A program made the translations under genes and the position numbers. Of a DNA stretch of 41,365 nt, positions 1 to 8,158 are shown piece by piece; positions within the stretch are counted from its first letter, which is position 1; every line of letters begins with the position of its first letter. This DNA is from Terriglobia bacterium. Its GTDB lineage: Bacteria > Acidobacteriota > Terriglobia > Terriglobales > Acidobacteriaceae. Under the pieces are notes generated by a model that was not told the DNA's origin, ran no database searches, and saw nothing but the letters and a program-made list of their open reading frames with translations. The stretch lies in contig JAIQFZ010000040.1 in the NCBI GenBank assembly GCA_020073015.1, positions 1 to 41,365 on the forward strand, in the 5' to 3' direction.

Positions 1-6
1 CACCGG

Positions 7-1113
7 TTATTCGTAGGCCAAGGCGTCGATGGGATCTTTCTGCGCGGCTTTGAAGGCGGGATAGAGTGCTCCTCCGACGGCGCTGGCAATGGCAATGAAG
101 GTCGCCCGCACAATCCAGGTGCCTGCCACGATCACCTGCAGCAGGGGCAGTTTCTGGGCAAGAACCGCGCGTGCGGCCAGGCTGAACGCGACCCCCAGCA
201 CGATGCCCCCCAAAGCCAGCAGCACGGTTTCCCGGAGCACCACGTTCACGATGTACAGCCGTGAAGCGCCCATCGACTTCAGGATGCCGATCTCCCGCGT
301 TCTTTCCATCACGGCGGTGTACATCGCCTGAAAAATCACCAGGACCCCAATCACCACGGCAATCCCGATCACGACCCGGAGAAACGTGGACAGGTAGGGA
401 TAGTTCGTCGGCGTCATCATGGAAAGGTAGGTGGCCATCGAACTGGCCACGTAGCGTTCCATGCCCGGCACGTGCTTGATCTCGTCCACCACGGCGTCGG
501 CGTTGGCCGGATCGTCCAGTTTGAGATACATCATCGAGGCCTTATCCTTGGCCCCGGTCAGATCCTGCATGGTGCTGAGAGGAAGAAACTTACGCCCGCC
601 TTTGCCGCGCTCGACCACGCCGCAGATGCGGAAAGCGTTATTGAGAATCTCAATCGTGTCGCCGACTTTGGAATGCTTGGACTGGGCGAAAAGATCGTCG
701 ACCAGCACATCGTTCGGACCTTGGAACGGGCCGCCCTTCAGATAGTGGAAGCCTCCCGACAAGCTTTCGTAACTTTGCAGATCGATTCCAGTGATGATCT
801 CCAGTGTTCCGGCGGTAGAGATCTGCGTAATGACCGGGGCGACACTTTCCACGTGCGGCAGTTTGGCCAGAATGCCAGACACCTTGATCGGCATTGGGCT
901 GCCGGTTAGACCCGCAATGAAGGATGATCCCGGCGGCAGCACGATCACATCGGCACCAATGCCCGCGGCCCGCGTGCGCTGATCCTGCACCATCCCCAGC
1001 GAAAGGCCTACGATCAGCAGGATCAGCGTGACCTCCAGCGCTACGGCCACAATGCTGATCAACGAGCGCACCGGCCGGTGCACCAGGTTTCCAACGATCA
1101 TTCGGTTAATCAT
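7..1113 (-). CDS. ABC transporter permease, FtsX/MacB (LolC/DevC-like) family
   Basis: Inner-membrane permease half of a type VII (MacB/LolCDE-like) ABC transporter, 368 aa. The topology is the family's: one membrane segment near residues 17-42, a large periplasmic domain, then three segments near 241-265, 291-317 and 326-350. The conserved cytoplasmic coupling stretch TREIGILKSMGAS follows the second segment. Such proteins couple cytoplasmic ATP hydrolysis to mechanical work on periplasmic or outer-membrane lipoproteins or small molecules. It lies 9 bp downstream of a LolA-like lipoprotein gene on the same strand, so the two are probably co-transcribed. The ATPase gene would be expected beyond the left edge. 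The substrate cannot be told from sequence. Confidence 0.88.
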   Translation of the reverse strand: MINRMIVGNLVHRPVRSLISIVAVALEVTLILLIVGLSLGMVQDQRTRAAGIGADVIVLPPGSSFIAGLTGSPMPIKVSGILAKLPHVESVAPVITQISTAGTLEIITGIDLQSYESLSGGFHYLKGGPFQGPNDVLVDDLFAQSKHSKVGDTIEILNNAFRICGVVERGKGGRKFLPLSTMQDLTGAKDKASMMYLKLDDPANADAVVDEIKHVPGMERYVASSMATYLSMMTPTNYPYLSTFLRVVIGIAVVIGVLVIFQAMYTAVMERTREIGILKSMGASRLYIVNVVLRETVLLALGGIVLGVAFSLAARAVLAQKLPLLQVIVAGTWIVRATFIAIASAVGGALYPAFKAAQKDPIDALAYE

Positions 1114-1122
1114 TTTTTGGGG

Positions 1123-2055
1123 CTACTTTCCGTGGCCATCGCCGTTTTTCGCGGCAGAGGAATTGGATTGGTTCAGGCGCACGACTTCCGCCCCGGGGGG
1201 CTGCTCCAGGGCAAACTGGTCATCGGCGAGCGCGCGATTCAGTTCCAGCTTCAAAATATTCAGGGTGATATCGTACCCCTCCCGCGGACGCTCGATCTCA
1301 ATGCTACTCGGGAACTCGATCCCGGAGTAGTCTTTGTAGTCGTGATAGCGTGCGTCGGTGACGACGTTTCCCTGCTGGTCATAGATCTGCTGCCGGTGGG
1401 GCATCAGGTCACTCCGGCTGAACTCAATCTTACGCGACAGGAACCAGCCGTTCGAACCTTTGCAGATGACAGCCAGTTCGTAATCCGGCTGCTCGACTCG
1501 ATGTTTCTTCGCGTCCAAAACCGTCTCGTACCCGTTTTCGAGCACTGCGATTTCGTCCGATCCGATCTCGCGCAACAGCAGCGCGTCGTAAATATGCTGC
1601 GGCCGCAGGTTTTCGAGACGCTTTTCCGGCCGGTAGTTATCGATGCTATTTGTGCCCGTGACGAACTTGTTCTTCGGAGGAATCCAGAGCTTGAACTCAT
1701 GGCCGTCACTGACCATGTCAAACGCCGTATTCCTTACAAGCGGCATCAGCCCCTTCATTCGTAGCATGGCCGGCTTGCGCGCCAGCACGTAGCCGCGAAT
1801 CTCCTTGTAGTCGGTGATCTCCCCGTTCTTGGGGTCGCTCGACGAGGTGTCGATGTCGACGGTCGCCTGCAACGAGCGGGTCGCGCCGGCCTGGGAGTTG
1901 AGGTAGTCGATCAATTGCTCCTGGGTCGCGCTTTTCAAGGGGGCGTCGGAAAACTGCCGGTCCAATTTGCGGGTCCGGAACAGGCAGCCGCTGGTAGGAA
2001 AGGTCACCGCAGCCAGAAGCAGCAGAAGACGCAGACGTTGATGAAGGCGACGCAT
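1123..2055 (-). CDS. Outer-membrane lipoprotein, LolA/DUF4292-like
   Basis: 310 aa. A basic N-terminus and a hydrophobic run end in TSGC, making Cys24 a probable lipidation site (the -3 residue is Thr, which is not ideal). The rest is beta-rich with no enzymatic motif. Its pattern (average residue, R-G-x-V-L-A-R-K-P-A-M-L-R, then a segment on inability to be altered by substrate) resembles DUF4292/LolA-fold lipoprotein-sorting proteins. The protein ends in a hydrophilic tail. It sits between mltG and an FtsX-type permease on the same strand, consistent with an envelope lipoprotein trafficking role; that role is inference from fold-like pattern and context. Confidence 0.7.
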   Translation of the reverse strand: MRRLHQRLRLLLLLAAVTFPTSGCLFRTRKLDRQFSDAPLKSATQEQLIDYLNSQAGATRSLQATVDIDTSSSDPKNGEITDYKEIRGYVLARKPAMLRMKGLMPLVRNTAFDMVSDGHEFKLWIPPKNKFVTGTNSIDNYRPEKRLENLRPQHIYDALLLREIGSDEIAVLENGYETVLDAKKHRVEQPDYELAVICKGSNGWFLSRKIEFSRSDLMPHRQQIYDQQGNVVTDARYHDYKDYSGIEFPSSIEIERPREGYDITLNILKLELNRALADDQFALEQPPGAEVVRLNQSNSSAAKNGDGHGK

Positions 2056-2122
2056 TCCGATATCAATACCCAGGAGAGCTCTAACTCTTGATCTGATTAT
2101 AAGGCAGCAAAAGGTTCACCGC

Positions 2123-3103
2123 TCAGTGTAAGCCGAGCGTGTGACGATAGGCAGCTACGTTGCGGTTGTGCTCCTGGAGGCTGCGGGCGAAGCGGTGGTG
2201 CCCGTTGCCATCACTGACAAAATAAAGGAATTTCGTGTTCTCGGGGTGCATGGCGGCGGCCAGCGCGCTCCGGCCCGGATTGCCGATCGGCCCGGGCGGC
2301 AATCCCGGGAACCGGTACGTATTGTAGGGCGAGTTTACCGACAAGTCGGCGTGGTGCAGGCTTCCCGTGTAGGTGCCGGCCAGCAACTCGGCATAGATCA
2401 CGCTGGGATCGGCATCCAGTGCCATCTTCAGCGCCAGCCGGTTGTAGTAGACGCTGGCCACCCGCGGCCGCTCCTCCGGAGCCGCCGTCTCTTTTTCGAC
2501 AATCGAGGCCATCGTCACGGTGCGGTGCACGTCGCTGTTCAACCCGATCTGCTGCGCTACTTGCCGGAACTGATGGACCATTGCCCCCACCATCTCTTCT
2601 GGTGTCTGGGTCCGCGTGAACTCGTAGGTATTGGGGAACAGGTAGCCCTCGAGCGACTTCCCTTCCGGAGCCAAGTCGGCGATCAGCCTGGTTCGCGTCT
2701 CGGCGATCCCGACAAAATCGTCCGCCGATCCAAGCCCCGCGTCTTCCATGGCCTTGGCGATGTCGAACATCGTGTAGCCTTCCGGGATCGTAACCGTGTG
2801 GAAGTAGATGTCACCGCGTGCAATGCGGTCATAGACTTGCGGCAGGCTGGCCTGGCGTTCAAAAAGATACTCGCCCGCCTTCAGGGAAGGCTTCGGGTGC
2901 ATCGAGTGCCAGAGCCGAAAGGCGAGTGCGCTGCGGATCACGCCGGCCTTCTTGAGTTCCGCAGCAATGCGCCGCGTGGAATACCCGGTGTGCAGCAGCA
3001 CCGACTGAGTCTGAGCCGGGGGGACCGGAGCATACACTGCCCACCAGATCCACCCTCCAACGGCCAGGGTGGCGAGCAAGAACAATGTGAAGAGTGTCCG
3101 CAA
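2123..3103 (-). CDS. mltG: Endolytic peptidoglycan transglycosylase MltG (YceG-like)
   Basis: Membrane-anchored lytic transglycosylase that cuts nascent glycan strands and so sets their length. 326 aa, the usual size. One N-terminal membrane segment (residues about 4-24) is followed by a LysM-like region (residues 35-110, ending TIPEGYTMFDIAKAM) and the YceG catalytic domain. EGYLFPNTYEF is near residue 152. The catalytic-Glu motif ASIVEKET is at 199-206 and the late motif SPYNTYRFPGLPPGPIGNPG is present but longer than can be quoted whole. The start is TTG; no in-frame ATG offers a better signal anchor. In many bacteria mltG is next to ruvX; here ruvX lies 1.4 kb away on the other strand. 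Confidence 0.95.
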   Translation of the reverse strand: MRTLFTLFLLATLAVGGWIWWAVYAPVPPAQTQSVLLHTGYSTRRIAAELKKAGVIRSALAFRLWHSMHPKPSLKAGEYLFERQASLPQVYDRIARGDIYFHTVTIPEGYTMFDIAKAMEDAGLGSADDFVGIAETRTRLIADLAPEGKSLEGYLFPNTYEFTRTQTPEEMVGAMVHQFRQVAQQIGLNSDVHRTVTMASIVEKETAAPEERPRVASVYYNRLALKMALDADPSVIYAELLAGTYTGSLHHADLSVNSPYNTYRFPGLPPGPIGNPGRSALAAAMHPENTKFLYFVSDGNGHHRFARSLQEHNRNVAAYRHTLGLH

Positions 3104-3185
3104 GTCTCAGGTTTCGATGCTCACTACAGAATGCAACAAAGAAGGGCCGCAGGGAAGCTTCCGAGAGTAACGCCCTAAGCCATGT

Positions 3186-3330
3186 CACCGCCGAGACGCA
3201 GAGAGCGCCGAGAAGATCTTTCTGTGGTTGTCGAATTGCCCGGACGGAGCTGTGTCATCCATGAAGTTCCGCCCGTCCGGGTTCTGACATTCCAAATGGT
3301 TTTCTCGGCGCTCTCTGCGTCTCGACGGTG
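3186..3330. repeat. Long intergenic inverted repeat (about 145 bp hairpin element)
   Basis: Arms 3186-3214 and 3302-3330 are reverse complements over 29 nt with one mismatch (core GAGACGCAGAGAGCGCCGAG). A nested inner stem is formed by CCCGGACGG and CCGTCCGGG. The element fills almost the whole gap between mltG and the AI-2E permease gene. Related words recur at 22828-22897 and more loosely at 5021-5117. No coding potential was seen. Confidence 0.85.
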
Positions 3331-3338
3331 CAATGGTT

Positions 3339-4382
3339 CTATTCCCCTAGCCAGTCCGCATATGGCTTCATCGACTCAACGTGATCAAACACAATCTTGA
3401 TCGCTCCGGTGATGGGGATGGCCAGCACCAGCCCGATCGCGCCCCAGATCCATCCCCAGAACAGGAGCGCAATCGTGACGGCCAGCGGGTTTAGGCGCAA
3501 ACGGCTTCCGAGCAGCTTCGGATAGAGAACGTTCAGAGCCAGAAGATGCAGCCCGACGACCACAAAGACCACCAGCACCAGGTCACCCGCTTCCAACTGT
3601 CCTAGCCCGACCAGGATCGGAGGCACCATGGCCAGTACCAGCCCAAGGTAGGGCACGACGCTCAGGAAGCCGCTCAGGAATCCCACGAAATAGAAGAACG
3701 GAACGTGCAGCATCCCGAAAATCGCCACGCTCACGGCCGAAATCAGCAGGCCGATCAGCAGATTCCCGACAATGAAGCTCTGCAGCATTTTGCCAATCAG
3801 CCCAAGCGTCACGAATGCCGTGTGCCGATGCTGTAAAGGGAACAGCATGACGGTGGCCGAGCGCGCATGGTGCCGCCACGTCAGCAGAAAATACGCCAGA
3901 AACGGAATGAACGATGCCGCCAGCAGGATGTCGGTTACCGTCCCGACTCCGTGGGTCAGCACGTCGGTCCAGCTCGAGACCGGACGGACCGTGACCACGT
4001 TGGCGGGCGGTGGTTCGCCCACGGCTTCCCCGGTCTTCTGGAATTTTTCGGCTTGCTGCCGGAAGGGCTGCAGAATCGAGCGGATCTTCTGGGAATACTT
4101 CGGTACCGTGTCGATGAAGATGACGGCCTGGTTGTAGGAGGCCGCGGCAATGCCGTAGAGCAGCGCCACCAGCAGAACCACGGCAATCAGGGCCGCCAGC
4201 CCCCGTGGAATATGAAAATATTCCAGCGCCCCGACCACCGGAGACAGCACAAAACTCAGCAGGACCGAAAAGAACAGCACCGCCAGCACCGACTCGCCGT
4301 AGTAGGCAAACACCACGATCAATCCGATGCCAAGCAGGGTCAGCGACCAGTGAGGCTTGCGGAGTGTCTCGGCGGTTTCCAT
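3339..4382 (-). CDS. AI-2E family transporter (PerM/YdiK-like permease)
   Basis: Polytopic inner-membrane protein of 347 aa, the usual family length. It has about eight hydrophobic segments: an N-terminal pair near residues 13-45, one near 60-80, then a soluble stretch (about 85-145), and a C-terminal block of closely packed segments. The C-terminal half carries family-typical GFLSGFLSVVPYLG and PKLLGSRLRLNPLAV. Named for the E. coli TqsA autoinducer exporter, the family also includes Na+/H+ antiporters and general permeases, so the substrate is not assignable. It is flanked on both sides by long inverted repeats and has no obvious operon partner. Confidence 0.88.
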   Translation of the reverse strand: METAETLRKPHWSLTLLGIGLIVVFAYYGESVLAVLFFSVLLSFVLSPVVGALEYFHIPRGLAALIAVVLLVALLYGIAAASYNQAVIFIDTVPKYSQKIRSILQPFRQQAEKFQKTGEAVGEPPPANVVTVRPVSSWTDVLTHGVGTVTDILLAASFIPFLAYFLLTWRHHARSATVMLFPLQHRHTAFVTLGLIGKMLQSFIVGNLLIGLLISAVSVAIFGMLHVPFFYFVGFLSGFLSVVPYLGLVLAMVPPILVGLGQLEAGDLVLVVFVVVGLHLLALNVLYPKLLGSRLRLNPLAVTIALLFWGWIWGAIGLVLAIPITGAIKIVFDHVESMKPYADWLGE

Positions 4383-4435
4383 CTTCGGACCGGCCCATCA
4401 TTCTGCCTGAGACAGAGCTGATTTGCACGGGGATT

Positions 4436-4540
4436 GAGGAGGGCAGAGGTTCGAGGTCAGATTGCAGAGGTTAAAACCTCAACCCATACACTGTTGATTG
4501 ATGGCTTGGGTTTACCTCTGCAATCTGACCTCTGCCCTCT
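4436..4540. repeat. Intergenic inverted repeat with reiterated CAGAGGT/GTCAGATT words
   Basis: Perfect 19-nt arms (GAGGTCAGATTGCAGAGGT at 4453-4471; its complement at 4514-4532) sit inside longer imperfect arms that begin GAGGGCAGAGG. The loop is about 42 nt. It lies between divergent perM-like and ruvX genes. The same core, GTCAGATTGCAGA, recurs at 10634-10737. Confidence 0.85.
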
Positions 4541-4585
4541 GCAATTCAATTGACTCGCCCGCCCACCCGCGTCAATGATCATCCC

Positions 4586-5011
4586 ATGCCCGAATCCGGC
4601 CGCGTCCTCGCCCTCGATGTCGGCTCCAAGAGAATCGGGGTTGCCGTTACGGACCCGCTGGGAATCACTGCGCAGGGGTTGGAAACCATCCAGCGGCAGA
4701 ACAAACGGAAAGACCTGGAAACCCTGGGACGGCTGCTAAAGGATTATGAGGTGCGCGAAATCGTGGTCGGACTTCCCCTCCGCCTGAGCGGAGCTGAAGG
4801 AACGCAGTCCGAGAAGATGCGCCGCTTCGCCAGGGACCTGGAATCGCATTTCGGCTTGACCGTGCATCTGTGGGACGAACGCTGGACCTCAACCGAAGCC
4901 AACCGGCTCCTGCGCGAAACTGAACTCTCAATTGAGAAGCGAGGCCGCGCCGTCGACCGGATGGCGGCAATCCTGATTCTTCAGTCCTGGATGGAGGCGC
5001 ATCCTCGTTAG
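4586..5011 (+). CDS. ruvX: Putative pre-16S rRNA nuclease / Holliday junction resolvase, YqgF family
   Basis: Small RNase-H-fold nuclease; the E. coli homologue YqgF helps mature the 5' end of 16S rRNA. 141 aa from the ATG at 4586. It shows the N-terminal catalytic-Asp strand LALDVGSKRIGVAVTDPLG, the middle motif EIVVGLPLRLSGAEG, and the C-terminal WDERWTSTEANRLL followed by DRMAAILILQSW, which supplies the last acidic residue. An upstream in-frame TTG at 4550 would add 12 residues lying in the neighbouring repeat, so the ATG just before the conserved strand is preferred. Confidence 0.93.
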   Translation: MPESGRVLALDVGSKRIGVAVTDPLGITAQGLETIQRQNKRKDLETLGRLLKDYEVREIVVGLPLRLSGAEGTQSEKMRRFARDLESHFGLTVHLWDERWTSTEANRLLRETELSIEKRGRAVDRMAAILILQSWMEAHPR

Positions 5012-5020
5012 TCGCTTCTT

Positions 5021-5117
5021 AACCACAGATGCAGAGAGAAGAGCATCTCGAAAATCTGTGCCGAGAAGTGATGTGTCCACCAAACTGATAGGAGGATTTC
5101 TGTGTGTCTCTGTGGTG
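5021..5117. repeat. Imperfect intergenic inverted repeat (ACCACAGA arms)
   Basis: The left arm (5021-5040, ACCACAGATGCAGAGAGAA) and right arm (5098-5117) pair over about 15 of 19 positions. It separates the convergent ruvX and carD genes. The words resemble the GACGCAGAGAG arms of the 3186-3330 element but are too diverged to call one copy family with certainty. Confidence 0.6.
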
Positions 5118-5125
5118 AAAGATCT

Positions 5126-5659
5126 TCAGGAAGCCAGTTCCCCCAACTCAGGGAACCGCAGGTTGCACTTGATCAGAGCCTTGGTCAAAACCTGCTCGAT
5201 CTCGGACTCCTGGCAGTTGCGCGAGATCGCCAGCTCGCTCACCAACAGGTAGCGCGCCCGCTCCAGCATCTTCTTCTCGCGGAACGACAGCGACTTACCC
5301 TGGTTCAGGACCAGCAGGCTCTTCAGCACCGCCGCGACGTCTACCAGCGAGCCGGTGCGCATGCGGTCGGAATTCTCCTTGAACCGGTCTTTCCAGTCCG
5401 CCGGGTTGCTGCATTCTCCGGAAGAGAGGTAGTCCACGATCTTCTGGACCTCGCCATTTCGCACCACCGGGCGCAGTCCAACGTTGCCCGCGTTGTGGAA
5501 CGGGATCATTACCTTCAGACTGCTGGCTGCGATTTTCAGAAGATAGAACTTTTCGACCGCTGAACCAATGGTACGGCTGCTGATCTGTTCGATGACTCCG
5601 ACACCATGGTTGGGATAGACGACCTTATCGCCGATGTGGAAAACCCGTTCACCGTTCAT
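5126..5659 (-). CDS. CarD/CdnL family transcriptional regulator
   Basis: RNA polymerase-binding protein that stabilises the open complex at promoters, chiefly rRNA and housekeeping ones. 177 aa from ATG 5659. The N-terminal RNAP-interaction Tudor-like domain is plain (FHIGDKVVYPNHGVGVIEQI, then FYLLKI, and MIPFHNAGNVGLRPV). A helical C-terminal DNA-binding domain follows (WKDRFKEN, SLSFREKKMLERARYLLVSE, ELA), as in CdnL. A GTG at 5674 would add five residues. The ATG is preferred because a GGTGGGG purine run lies 9 nt upstream and the family usually begins just before FxxGDxVVYP. It is transcribed divergently from greA, another RNAP-binding factor. Confidence 0.93.
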   Translation of the reverse strand: MNGERVFHIGDKVVYPNHGVGVIEQISSRTIGSAVEKFYLLKIAASSLKVMIPFHNAGNVGLRPVVRNGEVQKIVDYLSSGECSNPADWKDRFKENSDRMRTGSLVDVAAVLKSLLVLNQGKSLSFREKKMLERARYLLVSELAISRNCQESEIEQVLTKALIKCNLRFPELGELAS

Positions 5660-5698
5660 GGAGGGAGGCCCCACCCGAGGGCTCGGAGAACTGACCTC

Positions 5699-5727
5699 AG
5701 TCTAGCCGACCCGCGTTTCCAAGGCAA
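5699..5727 (-). promoter_or_regulatory. Probable housekeeping promoter of carD
   Basis: On the minus strand TTGCCT (5727-5722), a 17-nt spacer and TAGACT (5704-5699) give a -35/-10 pair, each with four consensus matches. It is placed about 40 nt upstream of the carD start. No -35/-10 score was computed. Confidence 0.5.
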
Positions 5728-5879
5728 CTAAAGAGGTGTTGCCAGGGGCGTGGCCCATACACGGCTCCGTACAGAATTCGAGCCGCTCAAGCTAAGTTAT
5801 TCTGAACAAATGCCTTGCACCCCGGTCTTCCATGCTGTTTGTGCGGCTCGATGAGGCCCCAATCCCCTGCGCCTGGGTT

Positions 5880-5885
5880 TATAAT
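5880..5885 (+). promoter_or_regulatory. Consensus -10 element before greA
   Basis: A perfect TATAAT lies 11 nt before the greA ATG, with no good -35 box at the right distance. If used, transcription would begin about 5 nt before the start codon and the greA mRNA would be nearly leaderless. Confidence 0.4.
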
Positions 5886-5896
5886 GCCGGAACGGC

Positions 5897-6394
5897 ATGA
5901 CGGAGCACATCAAGAAGAAGTTGCGGGACGAGCTTACCACGCTCGAGTACGAACTAGCCCACGACATCCCCCGAGAGTTGAAGAAGGCAGTCGCGATGGG
6001 CGATCTCAGCGAGAACGCCGAATATCACATGGCTAAGCAGCGCCAGGAGTATCTCAAGGCGCGCATCCGCCAACTTGGTAAGCGCCTGGCCGACCTGTCG
6101 CTGATCAACATGAGCAACATCCCCAAGGACAAAGTCGGGCTGGGGTCCACGGTCAAGATCTACGACAGCACCAAGGATGAGGAAATCGAGTACAAGCTGG
6201 TGACGAGCGAAGAGGCGGATGTAGCGTCAGGAAGGATTTCGACTACCTCGCCGATCGGTCGCGCCCTCCTCAACAAGAAAGTGGGAGACAGCGTCGTCGT
6301 TGTCTCACCGAATGGCAACCGCGAATTGGAAGTCCTGAAATTGTCCACCATCCACGACGAGGTTGACGACCAGCCGGAGGCGAAGGCGCAATGA
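5897..6394 (+). CDS. greA: Transcription elongation factor GreA
   Basis: Binds the RNA polymerase secondary channel and stimulates cleavage of backtracked RNA. 165 aa. An N-terminal antiparallel coiled coil (residues 1-78) carries the acidic tip AMGDLSENAEYH, with Asp36 and Glu39 as the catalytic pair. The FKBP-like C-terminal domain includes VGLGSTVKIYD, ISTTSPIGRALLNKKVGD and a VVSPNGNRELEVL strand. It ends with a short acidic tail. Its stop overlaps the next gene's start by 4 nt (ATGA), so the two are translationally coupled. No clear ribosome-binding site is visible. Confidence 0.95.
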   Translation: MTEHIKKKLRDELTTLEYELAHDIPRELKKAVAMGDLSENAEYHMAKQRQEYLKARIRQLGKRLADLSLINMSNIPKDKVGLGSTVKIYDSTKDEEIEYKLVTSEEADVASGRISTTSPIGRALLNKKVGDSVVVVSPNGNRELEVLKLSTIHDEVDDQPEAKAQ

Positions 6395-7023
6395 CCTGGA
6401 CCAGCGGGGTCGGCCGGGTCTGCGGGGTGCTGCTCGACGCGATCGTGCGCATGCTGGCACTGGCCCGCATCAACCCGAACCTGCTGACGGTGATGGGACT
6501 GGTGGTCAACACCTACGCCGCGTTTCTGTTTGGTTACGCCACCGGAGAAAACCAGCGCCGCATGTTCCTCTACGCCGGGCTGGTCATCATCGGCTCAGGA
6601 TTCTTTGATCTGGTGGATGGCCGGGTGGCCCGCGCTTCGAACAAGGTGAGTCTGTTCGGCGGCTTCTTTGATTCCGTCGTCGACCGCTACAGCGACGCTT
6701 CGCTCTTCTTCGGCCTGATCGTCTACTACGCGCGCGGCAACCGCTTTTTCTACGTTGTACTCACCGCGCTGGTCATGATCAGCTCCATCATGGTGAGCTA
6801 CGCTCGAGCCCGCGCCGAGTCGCTCATTGGCACGTGCCGGGTCGGCTTTCTGGAACGCCCCGAGCGCCTGGTGCTGCTGATCATCGGAGCCCTGTTTAAC
6901 GTGATGGCCCCCGTGCTGTGGGTGATCGCAGTGCTCTCGACCATCACCGTCATCCACCGCATCGTCTACACCTGGCAGCGGACGAAAGAGATGGAAGCCT
7001 CCGCCGCCGGCCGCGCCGCATAA
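6391..7023 (+). CDS. CDP-alcohol phosphatidyltransferase family membrane enzyme
   Basis: Transfers a phosphatidyl group from CDP-diacylglycerol to an alcohol or sugar-alcohol phosphate in the cytoplasmic membrane. 210 aa with about five or six hydrophobic segments. The signature D-G-x2-A-R-x8-G-x3-D-x3-D is complete (DGRVARASNKVSLFGG then FFDSVVDR, from residue 76). A second enzyme of this fold, the PgsA-like protein at 23406-24107, lacks the short N-terminal insertion seen here. This protein looks closer to phosphatidylinositol-phosphate or archaetidylinositol-phosphate synthases, but the acceptor cannot be fixed by eye. It overlaps greA by 4 nt. Confidence 0.85.
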   Translation: MTWTSGVGRVCGVLLDAIVRMLALARINPNLLTVMGLVVNTYAAFLFGYATGENQRRMFLYAGLVIIGSGFFDLVDGRVARASNKVSLFGGFFDSVVDRYSDASLFFGLIVYYARGNRFFYVVLTALVMISSIMVSYARARAESLIGTCRVGFLERPERLVLLIIGALFNVMAPVLWVIAVLSTITVIHRIVYTWQRTKEMEASAAGRAA

Positions 7024-7053
7024 AGCAGTCTGCTCCTGCCGCGATTCCGCAAC

Positions 7054-7170
7054 ATTTGTCATCCGAGCGAAGGGCGCAGGCGCGGAGCCCCCGACGGACC
7101 CGGTTTTGGCCCGTTGGGGTGGAGGAGCGAAGCGACTGAGCACGAGTCGAGGGACCTTGCGTTTCGAGCG
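7054..7170. repeat. Degenerate copy of the TTTGTCATCCCGAGCG intergenic element
   Basis: It begins TTTGTCATCCGAGCGAAGGG and ends with GCGAAGCGACTGAGCACGAG and GTCGAGGGACCTT. These words resemble the much better-paired element at 16427-16514. Here the arms no longer pair well, so it looks like an eroded copy in the 223-bp gap before the asparaginase gene. Confidence 0.4.
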
Positions 7171-7246
7171 GCGTCCCGTACCATTCCGCCGCCGAGCTCG
7201 CCGCCAATGCTAGACTATTGCCCGCAACTTCCTGCAAGGACTGAAA

Positions 7247-8158
7247 GTGCCGACAAATCCTGTTCTGGTCGTTCATGGCGGGGCGTGGGCAATTCCCGAT
7301 GACATGGTCGAGGCGCACCTGAACGGCGTGCGCAATGCCCGCACCGCCGGATGGCGTGTGCTTGAACGCGGCGGCTCCGCTCTCGATGCAGTCGAGGAAA
7401 CGGTCGTCGTGATGGAAGACGACGAAACCTTCGACGCCGGATGCGGCAGCTTCCTCAACCGCGACGGCAGAGTGCAGCTTGACGCCTTTATTATGGACGG
7501 CGCCACCCTGCGCGGAGGTGGCGTCGGCTGCGTCGAGCGTCTGCGAAATCCCGTGCGCGCTGCCCGCAAAATTCTGAGTGACAGTCCTCACGTCTACTTC
7601 GTCGCCGAAGGCGCCGAGCGCTTCGCCGCTGAGCACGGCATCCCGCTCTGCTCCAACGAGGACCTGATCATTCCCCGCGAAGTCGAGCGCCTGCGGGAGT
7701 ATCAGTCGCACCTGGAAGAACACCGGGCCGATCTGTTCGCGCCCACCATCTCGCATGACACCGTGGGAGCGGTCGCGCTCGACCGCGACGGCAACATTGC
7801 GGCAGCGACCTCCACCGGCGGCACGCTCAACAAAGATCCCGGCCGCCTCGGCGACTCCTCGCTCATCGGCTGCGGCTGCTATGCCGACAATGCCAGCGCG
7901 GCTGCATCCACGACCGGTTGGGGCGAGCCGATCATGAAACTCGTGCTCGCCAAATGGGCGGCCGACCGCGTCGAGTCCGGCAGTCTGCCCGAGTGGGTCG
8001 CCAAGGAAGCGATGAGCTATCTGAAGCAGCGGGTCAACGGCCACGGTGGCATCATTTTGCTCGACGCCGAAGGCCGCTTCGGAATCGCGCACAACACACC
8101 CCGCATGGCTTGGGCGTTTCAGACCATGCATCAGCAGGAAGCCGGAATCCAACGGTAA
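7247..8158 (+). CDS. Isoaspartyl peptidase / L-asparaginase (plant-type Ntn hydrolase)
   Basis: Autoprocessed N-terminal-nucleophile hydrolase that removes isoaspartyl residues from dipeptides and hydrolyses asparagine. 303 aa. It opens with VVHGGAWAIP. The self-cleavage site is HDTVGAVALD, making Thr172 the nucleophile after cleavage, as in E. coli IaaA. GNIAAATSTGG, the oxyanion and substrate-binding stretch, and the GDSSLIGCGCYADN loop follow. The start is GTG with AAGGA 6 nt upstream. No signal peptide is apparent, so it is likely cytoplasmic. It stands alone, with no asparagine transport or regulatory gene next to it. Confidence 0.93.
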   Translation: MPTNPVLVVHGGAWAIPDDMVEAHLNGVRNARTAGWRVLERGGSALDAVEETVVVMEDDETFDAGCGSFLNRDGRVQLDAFIMDGATLRGGGVGCVERLRNPVRAARKILSDSPHVYFVAEGAERFAAEHGIPLCSNEDLIIPREVERLREYQSHLEEHRADLFAPTISHDTVGAVALDRDGNIAAATSTGGTLNKDPGRLGDSSLIGCGCYADNASAAASTTGWGEPIMKLVLAKWAADRVESGSLPEWVAKEAMSYLKQRVNGHGGIILLDAEGRFGIAHNTPRMAWAFQTMHQQEAGIQR

